Source: Candidatus Rokuibacteriota bacterium (GTDB lineage Bacteria > Methylomirabilota > Methylomirabilia > Rokubacteriales > CSP1-6). Taken from it: a DNA stretch of 36,542 bases. Positions 23,551 to 32,165 of this stretch are shown piece after piece. The notes below the pieces were generated by a model. That model saw nothing but the letters and a program-made list of their open reading frames with translations, was not told the DNA's origin and did not search any database. Location of the stretch: positions 28,116 through 64,657 of the forward strand of contig QHRW01000093.1 in NCBI GenBank assembly GCA_003220265.1. Reading direction: 5' to 3'. Each line of letters opens with the position of its first letter. Within the stretch, counting starts at the first letter, position 1. A program made the translations under genes and the position numbers.

Positions 23551-24216
23551 TCAGACGCGGCGCGCCTTCACGCTCAGATGGCTGCGCGTGAGCGTGCGCC
23601 CGCCGTCTTCGAGAAACTTCATGTAATTGAACCAGCGCCCGTCGGCGCGCCAGCGCTCCTCGAGCCCGATCGCCGCGGCCAGCGCCTCTTCCACGCTGGC
23701 GAAGCGCTGCACCTCGCGCTCGACCTCGAGGTGCTCGACGCTGAAGTCGCACTCGGTCAGCTCGCCGCGCAGCCGCGCTTCGTCGTAGGCGAAGCGCGAG
23801 GCGCGCCCGGTCTCGCGCCACTGGTCGGTGTGAAAGGCCACGAGGGCGAGCACGCGCCCGGGCGCCAGCGACTTGCTCGCGTTCTCGATGATGTCGTCCG
23901 AGACGCAGAGATGCGCCACGATGAGGTCGGGGTTTTCCCAGCCGGCCGCGATCTCGAAATAGTCGCCGCGCTTGTCGGCGTCACACTCGATGAATTCGAC
24001 GTTGGCCAGCGAGGCGGCCGCCGCGCGCTGCCGTCCCAGCGCCAGCGCGCCTGCGTCACGATCGATACCCACCACGCGCCGACACAACGGCCCCAGCGCC
24101 AGCGCGAGCCGCCCACTCCCCGTTCCAACATCGAGCACGTCGAGATCCGCGAGCGGCTCGTCGGTGAGCAGCCGCCAGAACGTCGGACTGACACCTGGCG
24201 GCGCGGCAACCGCCAC
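23551..24216 (-). CDS. SAM-dependent methyltransferase (class I fold)
   Basis: This 221-residue protein has motif I at residues 27-36 (VLDVGTGSGR), an acidic end of strand 2 (VVGIDRDAGALALGR), FIECDA for motif II and PDLIVAHLCVSDDIIENASKSLAPGRVLALVAF for motifs III-IV. These indicate a Rossmann-fold methyltransferase of unknown substrate. The start is GTG at 24216, 12 bases after the ilvD stop, so the two are probably co-transcribed. The C-terminal part (residues 150-221) is a variable substrate domain. Confidence 0.85.
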   Translation of the reverse strand: MAVAAPPGVSPTFWRLLTDEPLADLDVLDVGTGSGRLALALGPLCRRVVGIDRDAGALALGRQRAAAASLANVEFIECDADKRGDYFEIAAGWENPDLIVAHLCVSDDIIENASKSLAPGRVLALVAFHTDQWRETGRASRFAYDEARLRGELTECDFSVEHLEVEREVQRFASVEEALAAAIGLEERWRADGRWFNYMKFLEDGGRTLTRSHLSVKARRV

Positions 24217-24228
24217 TTCGGCCTCCGC

Positions 24229-25902
24229 TCAGCTCGTCACGGCCCCGTCCGAAGCACTCGAGACCAGGCGTGCGTACTTGGCCATCACACCGGTTGTGTA
24301 GCGCGGCTTGGGCTGCTTCACGGCCTTCAGCCGCTTCTTCAGCTCGGCGGCCGAGATCTCGACGTCGAGCCGGCGCTTCTTGATGTCGATGACGATCGTG
24401 TCGCCGGTCTTGAGCGCAGCGATCGGCCCGCCGTCGGCCGCCTCGGGCGTCACGTGGCCGATCATGAAGCCGTGGGTGGCGCCGGAAAACCGCCCGTCCG
24501 TCATGAGCGCCACGGTGTCACCGAGGCCGGCGCCCTGGATGGCCCCCGTCACGTGCAGCATCTCGCGCATGCCGGGACCGCCCTTCGGGCCCTCCCAGCG
24601 GATGACCACGACGTCGTTCGGCTTGATCTTGCCGGCCTTGACGGCGGCGAAGGCGTCTTCCTCGCGCTCGAACACGCGCGCCGGACCGCGGTGCACGTCC
24701 TTCTTCTGGCCGGACACCTTGGCGACGCAGCCGTCGGGCGAGAGGTTGCCGCGCAGGATGACGAGGCCGCCCTCGGGCTTGATCGGCTGGTTCAGCCCGC
24801 GCACGACCTTCTGGCCCGGTGTCTCGCGCGCCGCGCGCGCCTCCTCGCCGATCGTGCGCCCGGTGACCGTCATCTCCTTCTCGTTCAGCAGGCCGGCGTC
24901 GAGCAGCCTCCGCGCCACCACGCCCATGCCACCCGCCTCGTACATCTCCGGCGCCGTGAACGAGCCCCACGGCTTCATGTCGGCCAGCAGCGGCGTCTTG
25001 CGGGAGATCGCGTCGAACTCGTCGATCGACAGCTTCACGCCCGCCTCGCGCGCCACGGCGAGCAGGTGGAGCACGCCGTTGGTGGAGCCGCCGGTGGCCA
25101 TGATGCCGGCGATGGCGTTGTAGAGCGATTTCTTCGTGATGATCTGCCGGGGCGTCAACCCCTTGCGCAGGACGTCCATGGCCAGGCGGCCCGTCTGGTA
25201 GGCGATCTCCTCCTTGCGGGGGTCGGGCGCCGGCACGTCGTTGAAGCCCATCGGCGATACGCCGAGCATCGCGAAGGCCGTGGCCATCGTGTTGGCGGTG
25301 AACTGGCCGCCGCAGGCGCCCTCGCCCGGGCACGCCGCGCACTCGACGGCGTGCAGCTCCTTGTCGTCGATCTTGCCGGCGTTGCGCGCGCCGATCGCCT
25401 CGAAGATGTCCTGCACGGTCATGCGCCGGCCCTTGTACTCGCCGTACATGATCGAGCCGCCGTAGAGCATCACGCTGGGCAGGTTCAGCCGCGCCATCGC
25501 CATCACCATGGCGGGGATCGTCTTGTCGCAGCCCGAGAGGGTGACGAGACCGTCCAGCAGGTGGCCGCGCGCGACCAGCTCGACGGAGTCGGCGATCCAG
25601 TCGCGGCTGATGAGCGAGGCCTTCATGCCCTCGGTGCCCATGGCGATGCCGTCGGTGACCGAGATCGTATTGAACTCGATTGGCGTGCCGCCGTTGGCGC
25701 GGACGCCCTCGGCCACCTTCTGGGCGAGCTTGCGGTGGTTCGCGTTGCAGGGCGTCAGCTCGATCCAGCAGTGCGCGATGCCCACCAGCGGGCGCGCGAG
25801 GTCCTCGTCGGTGAAGCCGACCGCGCGGAAGTACGACCGCGCGGCCGCCCGGTCGGCGCCGTCCAGCAGCACACGGCTCTTGTGGCGGGGATCGAACGTC
25901 AT
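24229..25902 (-). CDS. ilvD: Dihydroxy-acid dehydratase
   Basis: This 557-residue protein dehydrates 2,3-dihydroxy-isovalerate and -methylvalerate in branched-chain amino acid synthesis. The iron-sulfur Cys are visible in [20 protein letters not shown] and [16 protein letters not shown], and the C-terminal [21 protein letters not shown] is the standard signature. Two ATGs are possible. The one at 25902 is chosen because GAGGAGG lies about eight bases before it, while the ATG at 25908 would be only two bases from that site. Repeat copy B lies just upstream. No other ilv or leu gene is in the window. Confidence 0.95.
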   Translation of the reverse strand: MTFDPRHKSRVLLDGADRAAARSYFRAVGFTDEDLARPLVGIAHCWIELTPCNANHRKLAQKVAEGVRANGGTPIEFNTISVTDGIAMGTEGMKASLISRDWIADSVELVARGHLLDGLVTLSGCDKTIPAMVMAMARLNLPSVMLYGGSIMYGEYKGRRMTVQDIFEAIGARNAGKIDDKELHAVECAACPGEGACGGQFTANTMATAFAMLGVSPMGFNDVPAPDPRKEEIAYQTGRLAMDVLRKGLTPRQIITKKSLYNAIAGIMATGGSTNGVLHLLAVAREAGVKLSIDEFDAISRKTPLLADMKPWGSFTAPEMYEAGGMGVVARRLLDAGLLNEKEMTVTGRTIGEEARAARETPGQKVVRGLNQPIKPEGGLVILRGNLSPDGCVAKVSGQKKDVHRGPARVFEREEDAFAAVKAGKIKPNDVVVIRWEGPKGGPGMREMLHVTGAIQGAGLGDTVALMTDGRFSGATHGFMIGHVTPEAADGGPIAALKTGDTIVIDIKKRRLDVEISAAELKKRLKAVKQPKPRYTTGVMAKYARLVSSASDGAVTS

Positions 25903-25922
25903 GTACATCGCCTCCTCAGCGT

Positions 25923-26002
25923 GCGGGTATCGAGGAGCGTCACGGCTCCGCCGGGACGCTACGAGCCTTGGGGGGTGTGGGGGGCCATGTCGGGGCCTCC
26001 CA
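25923..26002 (-). repeat. Double-hairpin intergenic repeat, copy B (inverted relative to A and C)
   Basis: Read on the minus strand it has TGGGAGGCCCCGACATGG (to about 25985), CCCCCCACACCCCCCAAG, then AGCGTCCCGGC...CCGTGACGCT (25960-25936), which forms the second stem AGCGTC/GACGCT, then CTCGATACCCGC. The order of parts is the same as in copies A and C. It overlaps the last codons and the stop of the serine hydrolase gene and lies just upstream of ilvD. Confidence 0.7.
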
Positions 26003-27131
26003 CGTCAATACTCGAGTGGACGCAGTTGCAGATGACGTCCATCCGCTGGCTGTGCCAGGGGTCGGGCAGCCGGCTGTTGGTGAGGTACGCGAAGGACACG
26101 CCGGAGTCGGGATCGCCCCAGCAGTAGGACGAGCCGACGCCGCCGTGGCCGAACGTGCGCGGCGAGGCCAGCGAGCCGAGGCCGCGGATGGTCGGCGTGG
26201 TGCCGCGCGAGTGCGGGCCGAGGCCGCGGTGCATCGGCATGCCCATGTAACCATCCACCATGTCGCCGGTGAAGTTGCGCGTGACGTACTGCACCACCCG
26301 CGGCGACAGCAGGCGGACGCCGTTGAGCGTGCCCCCGTTGACCAGCATCTGGTAGAAGGCCGCCATCGCCCGCGCCGTCGCGTAGCCGCCGCCGCCCGGC
26401 GTGCCCGCGCGGCGGAAGGCCGCGTTGTTCTCCTCGGCCCGGCGCACCGTGCGCGTGCCGTCGGCCGACGGCTCGTGCATGTCCACCGCCCGCTTGCCTT
26501 CCACCTCGGGCAACCCGACGAAGAGCTCGCCGCCGAGGGCGAGCGGCTCGACGATGTTCTCGCGGATGAAATTCCGGTAGTCCTGCCTGGTCAGCGCCTC
26601 GACGAGGACGGCGGCCGTCCAGTGGGCGGCGCGGCCGTGATAGAACATGCGGCTGCCGGGCGTCCACTCGAGCGTGAAGTTGCAGACGACGCGCCGCAGC
26701 AGCTCGTGATCCTCCCACGCCTCCTTCGGCACGTCGGCGTTCGGGAAGCCGCCCTGGTGCGTCAGGAGCTGGATCAGCGTGATGTCGCCCTTGCCGTTGG
26801 CCTCGAAGCCGGGCACGTGCTGGGCGATCGTATCGGTGAAGCGCAGCAGCCCGCGCTCGACCAGGAGCCACACGGCGCAGGCCGTGATGACCTTGGTGTT
26901 CGAGTAGAGCAGCCACAGCGTGTCGTCGGCCGCCGGCTGCCGCGAGGGCTCGAGCGCGGCGTCGCCGAACGTCCGCAGCAGCGCCAGCTTCCCGCGCCGC
27001 GCGACGGCGATCTGGGCGCCCGGATAGCGGCCGTCCTTGATGTGTCCTTCGATGATGCGCCCGAGCTGATCCAGCCGGGCCTGATCGAGCCCGAGCGCCG
27101 ACGGCGTCGACGAGGCGAGCGGGAAATTCAT
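25959..27131 (-). CDS. Serine hydrolase of the beta-lactamase / class C fold
   Basis: This 390-residue protein has the SxxK nucleophile S77-N-T-K80 in LLYSNTK, Y164 in FYHG as the second motif and FGHGGVGSS as the third. It resembles EstB-type esterases and D-aminopeptidase-like enzymes rather than true beta-lactamases. No signal peptide is evident, so it is likely cytoplasmic. The ATG at 27131 has GGAGGGTGA upstream. The last 14 residues ([14 protein letters not shown]) and the TAG are encoded by repeat copy B, so the original C-terminus may have been replaced by insertion of the element. The substrate is unknown. Confidence 0.9.
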   Translation of the reverse strand: MNFPLASSTPSALGLDQARLDQLGRIIEGHIKDGRYPGAQIAVARRGKLALLRTFGDAALEPSRQPAADDTLWLLYSNTKVITACAVWLLVERGLLRFTDTIAQHVPGFEANGKGDITLIQLLTHQGGFPNADVPKEAWEDHELLRRVVCNFTLEWTPGSRMFYHGRAAHWTAAVLVEALTRQDYRNFIRENIVEPLALGGELFVGLPEVEGKRAVDMHEPSADGTRTVRRAEENNAAFRRAGTPGGGGYATARAMAAFYQMLVNGGTLNGVRLLSPRVVQYVTRNFTGDMVDGYMGMPMHRGLGPHSRGTTPTIRGLGSLASPRTFGHGGVGSSYCWGDPDSGVSFAYLTNSRLPDPWHSQRMDVICNCVHSSIDVGGPDMAPHTPQGS

Positions 27132-27186
27132 GGGGTCACCCTCCGATGGGGTCGCAGTCTAGCACGCGGTCGCGGTGGGGGAGGTT

Positions 27187-27215
27187 TCGGAGGGGGCCGT
27201 CGAGGCCCCCTCCGA
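27187..27215 (-). terminator. Strong GC hairpin after the ABC transporter genes
   Basis: A perfect 12-bp stem TCGGAGGGGGCC (27187-27198) and GGCCCCCTCCGA (27204-27215) encloses a five-base loop. It begins seven bases after the stop of the last binding-protein gene, on the side of transcription end. No T-run follows on the minus strand, so it is either a factor-assisted terminator or an mRNA 3' stabiliser. Confidence 0.6.
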
Positions 27216-27221
27216 CGATGG

Positions 27222-28511
27222 CTACGTGCCGCCCGCCTTGAGCTGCCCCCGCAGCGCCTGGACGACCTGGGTCTGCGCCCACTCCATCGCCCGCTTGGTC
27301 GGCATGCCGTTCAGCGCCTTGGCCACCATGTCCGGCAGGACGTAGTTGTTCTCCACGCGGCGCACGGCGTCGTTGGGCCGCGACGGCCAGCCGCGCGCGT
27401 GCGCGTGCTCGGCCTCCTTCGGCAGCATGGCGAACTTGGGGTTCTTCGCCCAGATCGGATGGTCGGCCAGGTCGCGCAGCGGCGCCATGTTGAACGCACT
27501 GCCGGCCACGATGAAGGCGTCGAAGTTCTCCTTGCGGAAGAGGAACGGGATGAACTCCTTGGCCAGCTCGACGTTCTTCGAGAACTTCCAGATGCCGAGC
27601 GCGTTGATGCCGGGTGCGTTGTGGACGCCGCCCGGCCCCCCCGGCGTCAGGTGATGGTTGAGGTCGTCGGTGATCGGCATCTTCTCCTTCAGCGCGGCGA
27701 CGTAGGCGCTGATCGGATTGTGGATCCACGAGCACTTGCCGGCGATGAGGGCGCGGTTGTTGGAGGCGTCGTCCCAGGACAGCACCTCCGGATCCATCGC
27801 GTCGCGGAAGAGCTCCTTGTACCACTCGATCGTGCGGGCCGTGTTGTCCGAGACGATCGCCGGCGTCTTGCCGTCGGCTTCCAGCACCTTGCCGCCGAAG
27901 CCCCACAGCACCGCCCAGAACGTCGTGTTGGCGTCGCCCGTGTGGCTGATGGCGATGCCGACCGGCGCCCCCTGCTTCTTGAGCGCGCGCCCCTGCTTGA
28001 GCAGGTCGTCCCAGCTCCGCGGATGCTCGAAGCCGGCCTTGCGGAAGTGCGCCATGTTGTACGACGCCGGGAACGACACCCAGTACCACGGCACGGCCTT
28101 CCAGCCCGAGGCGGTCTGCGCCGACTCCGCCGCGAACGGATACCAGCCGCCGTACTGCTTGCCGAGCGTGTCGACGAGCGGCCCGACGTCGACCAGGAGG
28201 TTCTCGAAGAGATAGGGATCGGCGTGGCTCAGGAAGACGATGTCGTGACCGGCCTGGCCCTGGGCCTCCGCGGCCCGCTTGGCGGGAAGCTGCAACGCCG
28301 CGATGGTGTCGACGCGCACGGCGCAGCCGGCCTGCTTGCCGAACAGCTCCGCCTGGCGGCGCAGCTCGTCGTCGGAGGCCGGCACGAAATGGTTGTTGCT
28401 CAGCATGGTCAGCTCGCGCTTCTGCCCCAGCGCCGGCGCGCGGTCGAGCGCCAGCACGGCGCCGGTAGTGGCCGCGGCGGCGAGGAATTGACGGCGCGTC
28501 GTCTGTCGCAT
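27222..28511 (-). CDS. ABC sugar-type extracellular solute-binding protein, Tat-exported (copy 1)
   Basis: This 429-residue family 1 receptor has a twin-Arg signal (TRRQFLAAAATTGAVLAL) and the mature start QKRELTMLSNNHFVPASDDELRRQAELF, typical of UgpB/MalE-like proteins. It carries the characteristic EVLSWDDASNNRALIAGKCSWIHNP and LGIWKFSKNVELAKEFIPFLF segments. It is very similar to the copy at 30286-31584, with well over half of the positions identical by eye. The ATG at 28511 has a good AGGAGGG site. It is the last gene of the transporter set. The ligand is probably a sugar or polyol by family, but is unproven. Confidence 0.94.
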   Translation of the reverse strand: MRQTTRRQFLAAAATTGAVLALDRAPALGQKRELTMLSNNHFVPASDDELRRQAELFGKQAGCAVRVDTIAALQLPAKRAAEAQGQAGHDIVFLSHADPYLFENLLVDVGPLVDTLGKQYGGWYPFAAESAQTASGWKAVPWYWVSFPASYNMAHFRKAGFEHPRSWDDLLKQGRALKKQGAPVGIAISHTGDANTTFWAVLWGFGGKVLEADGKTPAIVSDNTARTIEWYKELFRDAMDPEVLSWDDASNNRALIAGKCSWIHNPISAYVAALKEKMPITDDLNHHLTPGGPGGVHNAPGINALGIWKFSKNVELAKEFIPFLFRKENFDAFIVAGSAFNMAPLRDLADHPIWAKNPKFAMLPKEAEHAHARGWPSRPNDAVRRVENNYVLPDMVAKALNGMPTKRAMEWAQTQVVQALRGQLKAGGT

Positions 28512-28533
28512 GGTAAGCCCTCCTGTGAGACCG

Positions 28534-29394
28534 CTAACCTTTGACGGCGCCGGCCGTCAACCCAGAGACGTAATAGTCCAGGAAGAAGACGTAGCAGACG
28601 ACCACGGGCACCGAGGCCAGCACGGCGCCCGCCATCAGCGAGCCCCAGTAATAGATGTCGCCGCGGATCAGGTCGGCGGTGACGCCGACGATGGCCGTCT
28701 TGTTCGTGGACTGCGAGACGAACGTGAGCGCGTAGATGAACTCGTTCCACGTGAGCGTGAAGCCGAACAGGATCACGCACACGATGCCCGGAATGGCCAT
28801 GGGCAGCGCGATCCGCAGCAGCGTCTGCATGCGGCTGGCGCCGTCGACGAGGGCGCACTCCTCGATCTCGCGCGGGATCGTCCGGAAGTAGCCCATCAGC
28901 AGCCACGTCGAGAACGGGACCAGGAACGTCGGATACGTCACGATCAAGGCCCAGATCTTGTCCGAGATCCCCAGCCAGTTCACCACCTGCGAGAGCGGCA
29001 GGAACAGCAGCGTGGGCGGCACCAGGTAGGTGATGAAGACCGCCGTGCCGAACGAGCCGACGCCGCGGAAGCGCAGCCGCGCCAGGCTGTAGCCGGCCAG
29101 CAGCGCGATCACCAGCGAGATGCTGGTCGCCGTCACGCTGATGATGAGGCTGTTCTTGATCCAGGTGAGGAACTCGGTGCGGCCGAAGAGATAGCGGTAG
29201 TGCTCGACGATGGCCCCGTTCTGGATCCACAACGGCACCGATTTCAGGCTGTAGAGCTCGGCGTTCGATTTGAACGACGTGATCAGCATGAAGTAGAAGG
29301 GAAACAGCGCGAAGAAGATGAAGGGCAGCAGGTTGGCGTACCCGAACACCGTCGAGCGGAACCGCGCGCCACGGCTGCGGACGCCGGTGATCAT
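28534..29394 (-). CDS. ABC transporter permease, MalG type
   Basis: This 286-residue protein has six hydrophobic helices and the cytoplasmic EAA loop EIEECALVDGASRMQTLLRIALPMAIPGI, which docks to the ATPase. The N-terminal helix-loop-helix with LITSFKSNAEL is usual for the second permease of carbohydrate importers. The ATG at 29394 is preferred to the GTG at 29400 since AGGAG is nine bases before the former and only three before the latter. The preceding permease gene ends three bases upstream. Confidence 0.93.
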   Translation of the reverse strand: MITGVRSRGARFRSTVFGYANLLPFIFFALFPFYFMLITSFKSNAELYSLKSVPLWIQNGAIVEHYRYLFGRTEFLTWIKNSLIISVTATSISLVIALLAGYSLARLRFRGVGSFGTAVFITYLVPPTLLFLPLSQVVNWLGISDKIWALIVTYPTFLVPFSTWLLMGYFRTIPREIEECALVDGASRMQTLLRIALPMAIPGIVCVILFGFTLTWNEFIYALTFVSQSTNKTAIVGVTADLIRGDIYYWGSLMAGAVLASVPVVVCYVFFLDYYVSGLTAGAVKG

Positions 29395-29396
29395 CG

Positions 29397-30284
29397 TCAC
29401 TCTCTCCTGATGTAGCGGAGCTGGAAGAAGACCACGAGCCCGAGCATGGGCAGCATGAAGAGCGAGATGGCGGCCCCCTGCCCGAGGTTGCCGCCGGCCA
29501 GGCCCGTCTGGTAGGCGAGCGTGGCGAACAGGTGCGTGCTGTTCACCGGCCCGCCCCGCGTCAGCACGTAGACGATGTTGAAGTCGTTGAACGTGAAGAT
29601 CGTGGAGAAGAGCAGCACCACCGCCAGCACCGGCTTCAGGAGCGGCAGCGTGACGTGCCAGAAGCGCTCGAAGGAGGAGGCGCCGTCGACCTCGGCCGCC
29701 TCGTAGTACTCGCGCGGGATGGACACGAGGCCCGCCAGGACCGTGATGGCGAAGAACGGCAGCCCGCGCCAGACGTTGACGGTGATGACGGCCGCCATCG
29801 CGTAGCCCGACATCCCCAGCCAGTTCGGGCCCGGCGCCGAGATCATCCACTGCCAGCCGAGCGTGGACAGCGCCGTCGGGATGACCCACGGCAGCAGGAC
29901 GGCCCCGCGCAGCAACCGCTTGCCCCTGAGGTTGCGCACCAGCAGCAGGGCCAGCCACACGCCGAGGACGGCCTTGCACGTGAGCGCGATCGCCGTGAAG
30001 ACGAACGAGTTGCGGACGGTCTGCAGGAAGACCTCGTTGCCGAAGATGTCGCGGAAGTTGGCGAAGCCCACGAAGGCGCCGGGCGAGCCCACCCAGTAGT
30101 CCGAGAGGCTGAAGTAGATGGCCATCCCGAACGGATAGGCGACGAGGCACGCGAGCAGGACGAAGGCCGGCAGGATCAGCCCGTAGCCGAAGACGTGCTC
30201 CTGCTCCCACCACTCGCGGGCGCGCGCCAGCCGGCCGGCGCCGCGGAGGTCGGCCGTGGCCAGCGCGCGCGATCCGATGGCCAT
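29397..30284 (-). CDS. ABC transporter permease, MalF/UgpA type
   Basis: The protein has 295 residues and six helices with the EAA loop IPREYYEAAEVDGASSFERFWHVTLPLLKPVL. N-terminal residues 1-30 form a charged cytoplasmic lead before GYGLILPAFVLLACLVAYPFGMAIYFSLSDYW. It is the first permease of a carbohydrate-type importer. Only one base separates its start from the stop of the binding protein gene at 30286, so expression is coupled. No ATP-binding subunit gene is found on either side. Confidence 0.93.
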   Translation of the reverse strand: MAIGSRALATADLRGAGRLARAREWWEQEHVFGYGLILPAFVLLACLVAYPFGMAIYFSLSDYWVGSPGAFVGFANFRDIFGNEVFLQTVRNSFVFTAIALTCKAVLGVWLALLLVRNLRGKRLLRGAVLLPWVIPTALSTLGWQWMISAPGPNWLGMSGYAMAAVITVNVWRGLPFFAITVLAGLVSIPREYYEAAEVDGASSFERFWHVTLPLLKPVLAVVLLFSTIFTFNDFNIVYVLTRGGPVNSTHLFATLAYQTGLAGGNLGQGAAISLFMLPMLGLVVFFQLRYIRRE

Positions 30285-30285
30285 G

Positions 30286-31584
30286 CTACCCGCTCGCCTT
30301 GAGCTGGCCCTTCAGCGCGAGGGCGACCTGCTCCTGACCCCACTCCATGGCGCGCCTGGTCGGCATGCCGTTCACGGCCTTGGCCACCATGTCGATCATC
30401 GTGTAGTTCGCCTCCAGCCGGCCCACCGCGTCGTTGGGCTTGGCCGGCCAGCCGCGCGGATGCGCGTACTCCGCCTCCTTGGGCAGCATGGCGAACTTCG
30501 GATTGCGCGCCCAGATCGGATGGTCGGCGAGGTGCCGCAGCGGCGGGTGGTTGAAGGCGTTGGAGGCCACGATCCAGGCGTCGAAGTTCTCCTTGCGGAA
30601 CAGGAACTGGATGAACTCCTTGGCGACGTCGACGTTCTTCGAGAACTTCCAGATGCCGAGGCCGAGCAGCGGCGGCGCCGAGTGGATGCCGGCGGGGCCG
30701 CCGGGGCTCGGGTGATGGTTGATGTCGTCGGCGATCGGCATCTTCTCCTTGAGGGCGGCGTTGTAGGGACTGATCGGATTGTGGATCCAGGAGTACTTGC
30801 CGGAGAGGATGCCGCGGTTGTTGGAGGCGTCGTCCCAGGAGAGGACCTCGGGGTCCATCGCGTCCTTGTAAAGCTCCTTGTAGTACTCGATCACCTGGGC
30901 CGTCTTGTCGGAGTTGATGCCGGGCGTCTTGCCGTCGGTCTCCAGCACCTTGGCCCCGTAGCACCACGCGATCGACCAGTACGTGGTGATGGCGTCGCCG
31001 CAGTGGCTGATGGCGATGCCGACCGGGTTCCCCTGCTTCTTGAGAACGCGGCCGTGCTGGACCAGCTCGGCCCACGTCTTCGGGTACTCGAGGCCGGCCT
31101 TCTTGAAGTGGGCCATGTTGTAGGTGGCGGGGAACGAGATCCAGAACCAGGGCACGGCGCGCCAGCCGGATTTCGCCTGGCAGCTCTCCGCCGCGAACGG
31201 GTACCAGCCGCCGTATTGCTTGCCGAGCTTGTCGACGACGTCGCCCACCTCGGCGAGCTGGCTCTCGAAGAGGAAGGGCACCGCGCCGTGCGTGCGGATC
31301 ATGTCGTGGCCGGACTGGGACTGCGCTTCCGCCGCGAACTTGGCGTCGAGCTGCAGGTGCGCGATCGTGTCCACGCGCACGCTGACGCCCGCCTGCTTGC
31401 TGAACGCCTCGGCCTGCTTGCGGAGCTCGTCGTCGGAGGCCGGCACGAAGTGGTTCCACGACAGGAACGTCAGCTCGCGTTTCTGCGCGAGCGCGGGCGC
31501 CGGCATCGCGGCGAGCGCGGAGGCGCCGGCAACGGCACGCGCGGAGGTGGTGAGGAAGCGGCGGCGGCTGAGGCGAACGGTCAT
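30286..31584 (-). CDS. ABC sugar-type extracellular solute-binding protein, Tat-exported (copy 2)
   Basis: This 432-residue protein has a Tat signal (RLSRRRFLTTSARAVAGASALAAM) and the mature start QKRELTFLSWNHFVPASDDELRKQAEAF. It is near-collinear with copy 1 at 27222-28511, with conserved blocks such as AMDPEVLSWDDASNNR, NFDAWIVASNAFN and the C-terminal NGMPTRRAMEWGQEQVALALKGQLK. Differences cluster around the opening of the mature protein and the SGHDMIRTHGAVPFLFE region, so ligand preference may differ. The ATG at 31584 follows AAGGAGG. A good sigma-70 promoter lies upstream, making this the head of the operon. Confidence 0.94.
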   Translation of the reverse strand: MTVRLSRRRFLTTSARAVAGASALAAMPAPALAQKRELTFLSWNHFVPASDDELRKQAEAFSKQAGVSVRVDTIAHLQLDAKFAAEAQSQSGHDMIRTHGAVPFLFESQLAEVGDVVDKLGKQYGGWYPFAAESCQAKSGWRAVPWFWISFPATYNMAHFKKAGLEYPKTWAELVQHGRVLKKQGNPVGIAISHCGDAITTYWSIAWCYGAKVLETDGKTPGINSDKTAQVIEYYKELYKDAMDPEVLSWDDASNNRGILSGKYSWIHNPISPYNAALKEKMPIADDINHHPSPGGPAGIHSAPPLLGLGIWKFSKNVDVAKEFIQFLFRKENFDAWIVASNAFNHPPLRHLADHPIWARNPKFAMLPKEAEYAHPRGWPAKPNDAVGRLEANYTMIDMVAKAVNGMPTRRAMEWGQEQVALALKGQLKASG

Positions 31585-31630
31585 GGGGCCCTCCTTGGGA
31601 TCGAGGGGCAGCCGGTTCCGAAGTGCCGCC

Positions 31631-31659
31631 TTTCTACTGGCGACTGACCGCCTTGTCAA
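31631..31659 (-). promoter_or_regulatory. Sigma-70 promoter of the ABC transporter operon
   Basis: On the minus strand a perfect TTGACA (31659-31654), a 17-base spacer and TAGAAA (31636-31631) match the housekeeping promoter. The start would lie about 40 bases before the binding-protein ATG. Repeat copy C lies just upstream. Confidence 0.6.
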
Positions 31660-31676
31660 GCCGCATCACTTGTTAC

Positions 31677-31748
31677 ATGGGGGCCTAGAAATGGCCCCCA
31701 AACCCCCAAGCGTTCGCAGCGTCCCGGGGAACCCGTGACGCTGCTCTA
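31677..31748 (+). repeat. Double-hairpin intergenic repeat, copy C
   Basis: Core ATGGGGGCC (31677-31685), seven-base-class spacer, ATGGCCCCC (31691-31699), AAACCCCCAAG (31700-31710), then AGCGTCCCGG (31718-31727) and CCGTGACGCT (31733-31742), which pair as the second stem. It shares the strand with copy A. It lies between the end of the MaoC-like gene and the ABC operon promoter. Confidence 0.7.
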
Positions 31749-32159
31749 TCAAACGGGCCTTTTGGCCACCAGGAAGGTGAACTTGCCCTTGTGGACGATC
31801 TCGCCGCGCTGGTTGATGACCTCGCGCTCTTCGATGACGACGCCGCCGTCGCGCATCGAGCGCTTGGTGGCGGTGCGCGAGCGGCTGAAGATCGTGTCGC
31901 CGACGCGCACGGGCAGCATCGCGTGCCACTCGAAGCCCATGAAGGCCAGCACGGCCAGCGGCGGCTGCGGGACGCGCCAGCCGAGACCGGTGGTGAGGCA
32001 GAGCGGCAGGATCTCGGGCACGGCGCCGGCCTCGCGCGGATCGTCGTGGCTGAGCCCCGCGTAGAGCGCCACGTGGGCCTCGGTGATCGTCACGGCCGGT
32101 GTCTCCAGCACGCCGTGGAGCACCACGTCCTCGAAGTAGAACTTCGACGGCTGCGACAT
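31749..32159 (-). CDS. MaoC-like hot-dog protein lacking the catalytic His
   Basis: This 136-residue single hot-dog domain of the MaoC/FAS1-N type has conserved strands (VRVGDTIFSRS, INQRGEIVHKGKFTFLV). At the place of the hydratase motif it reads GLSHDDPREAGAVPE: the Asp is kept but the His five residues later is absent, and the loop to the next strand is about 12 residues shorter than in the neighbour. It should not be catalytic alone. It is encoded 6 bases after the stop of an intact MaoC gene, so it probably forms a heterodimer with that protein. The ATG at 32159 follows GAGGCGG. Repeat C lies downstream. Confidence 0.85.
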   Translation of the reverse strand: MSQPSKFYFEDVVLHGVLETPAVTITEAHVALYAGLSHDDPREAGAVPEILPLCLTTGLGWRVPQPPLAVLAFMGFEWHAMLPVRVGDTIFSRSRTATKRSMRDGGVVIEEREVINQRGEIVHKGKFTFLVAKRPV

Positions 32160-32165
32160 GCCGCC

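Noticed and set aside
23578..28544. Long plus-strand frames (about 850 codons each) opposite the methyltransferase, ilvD, the serine hydrolase and the ABC binding protein
   Set aside because: They are antisense frames lacking any domain; the minus-strand genes have full motifs, Shine-Dalgarno sites and normal lengths.
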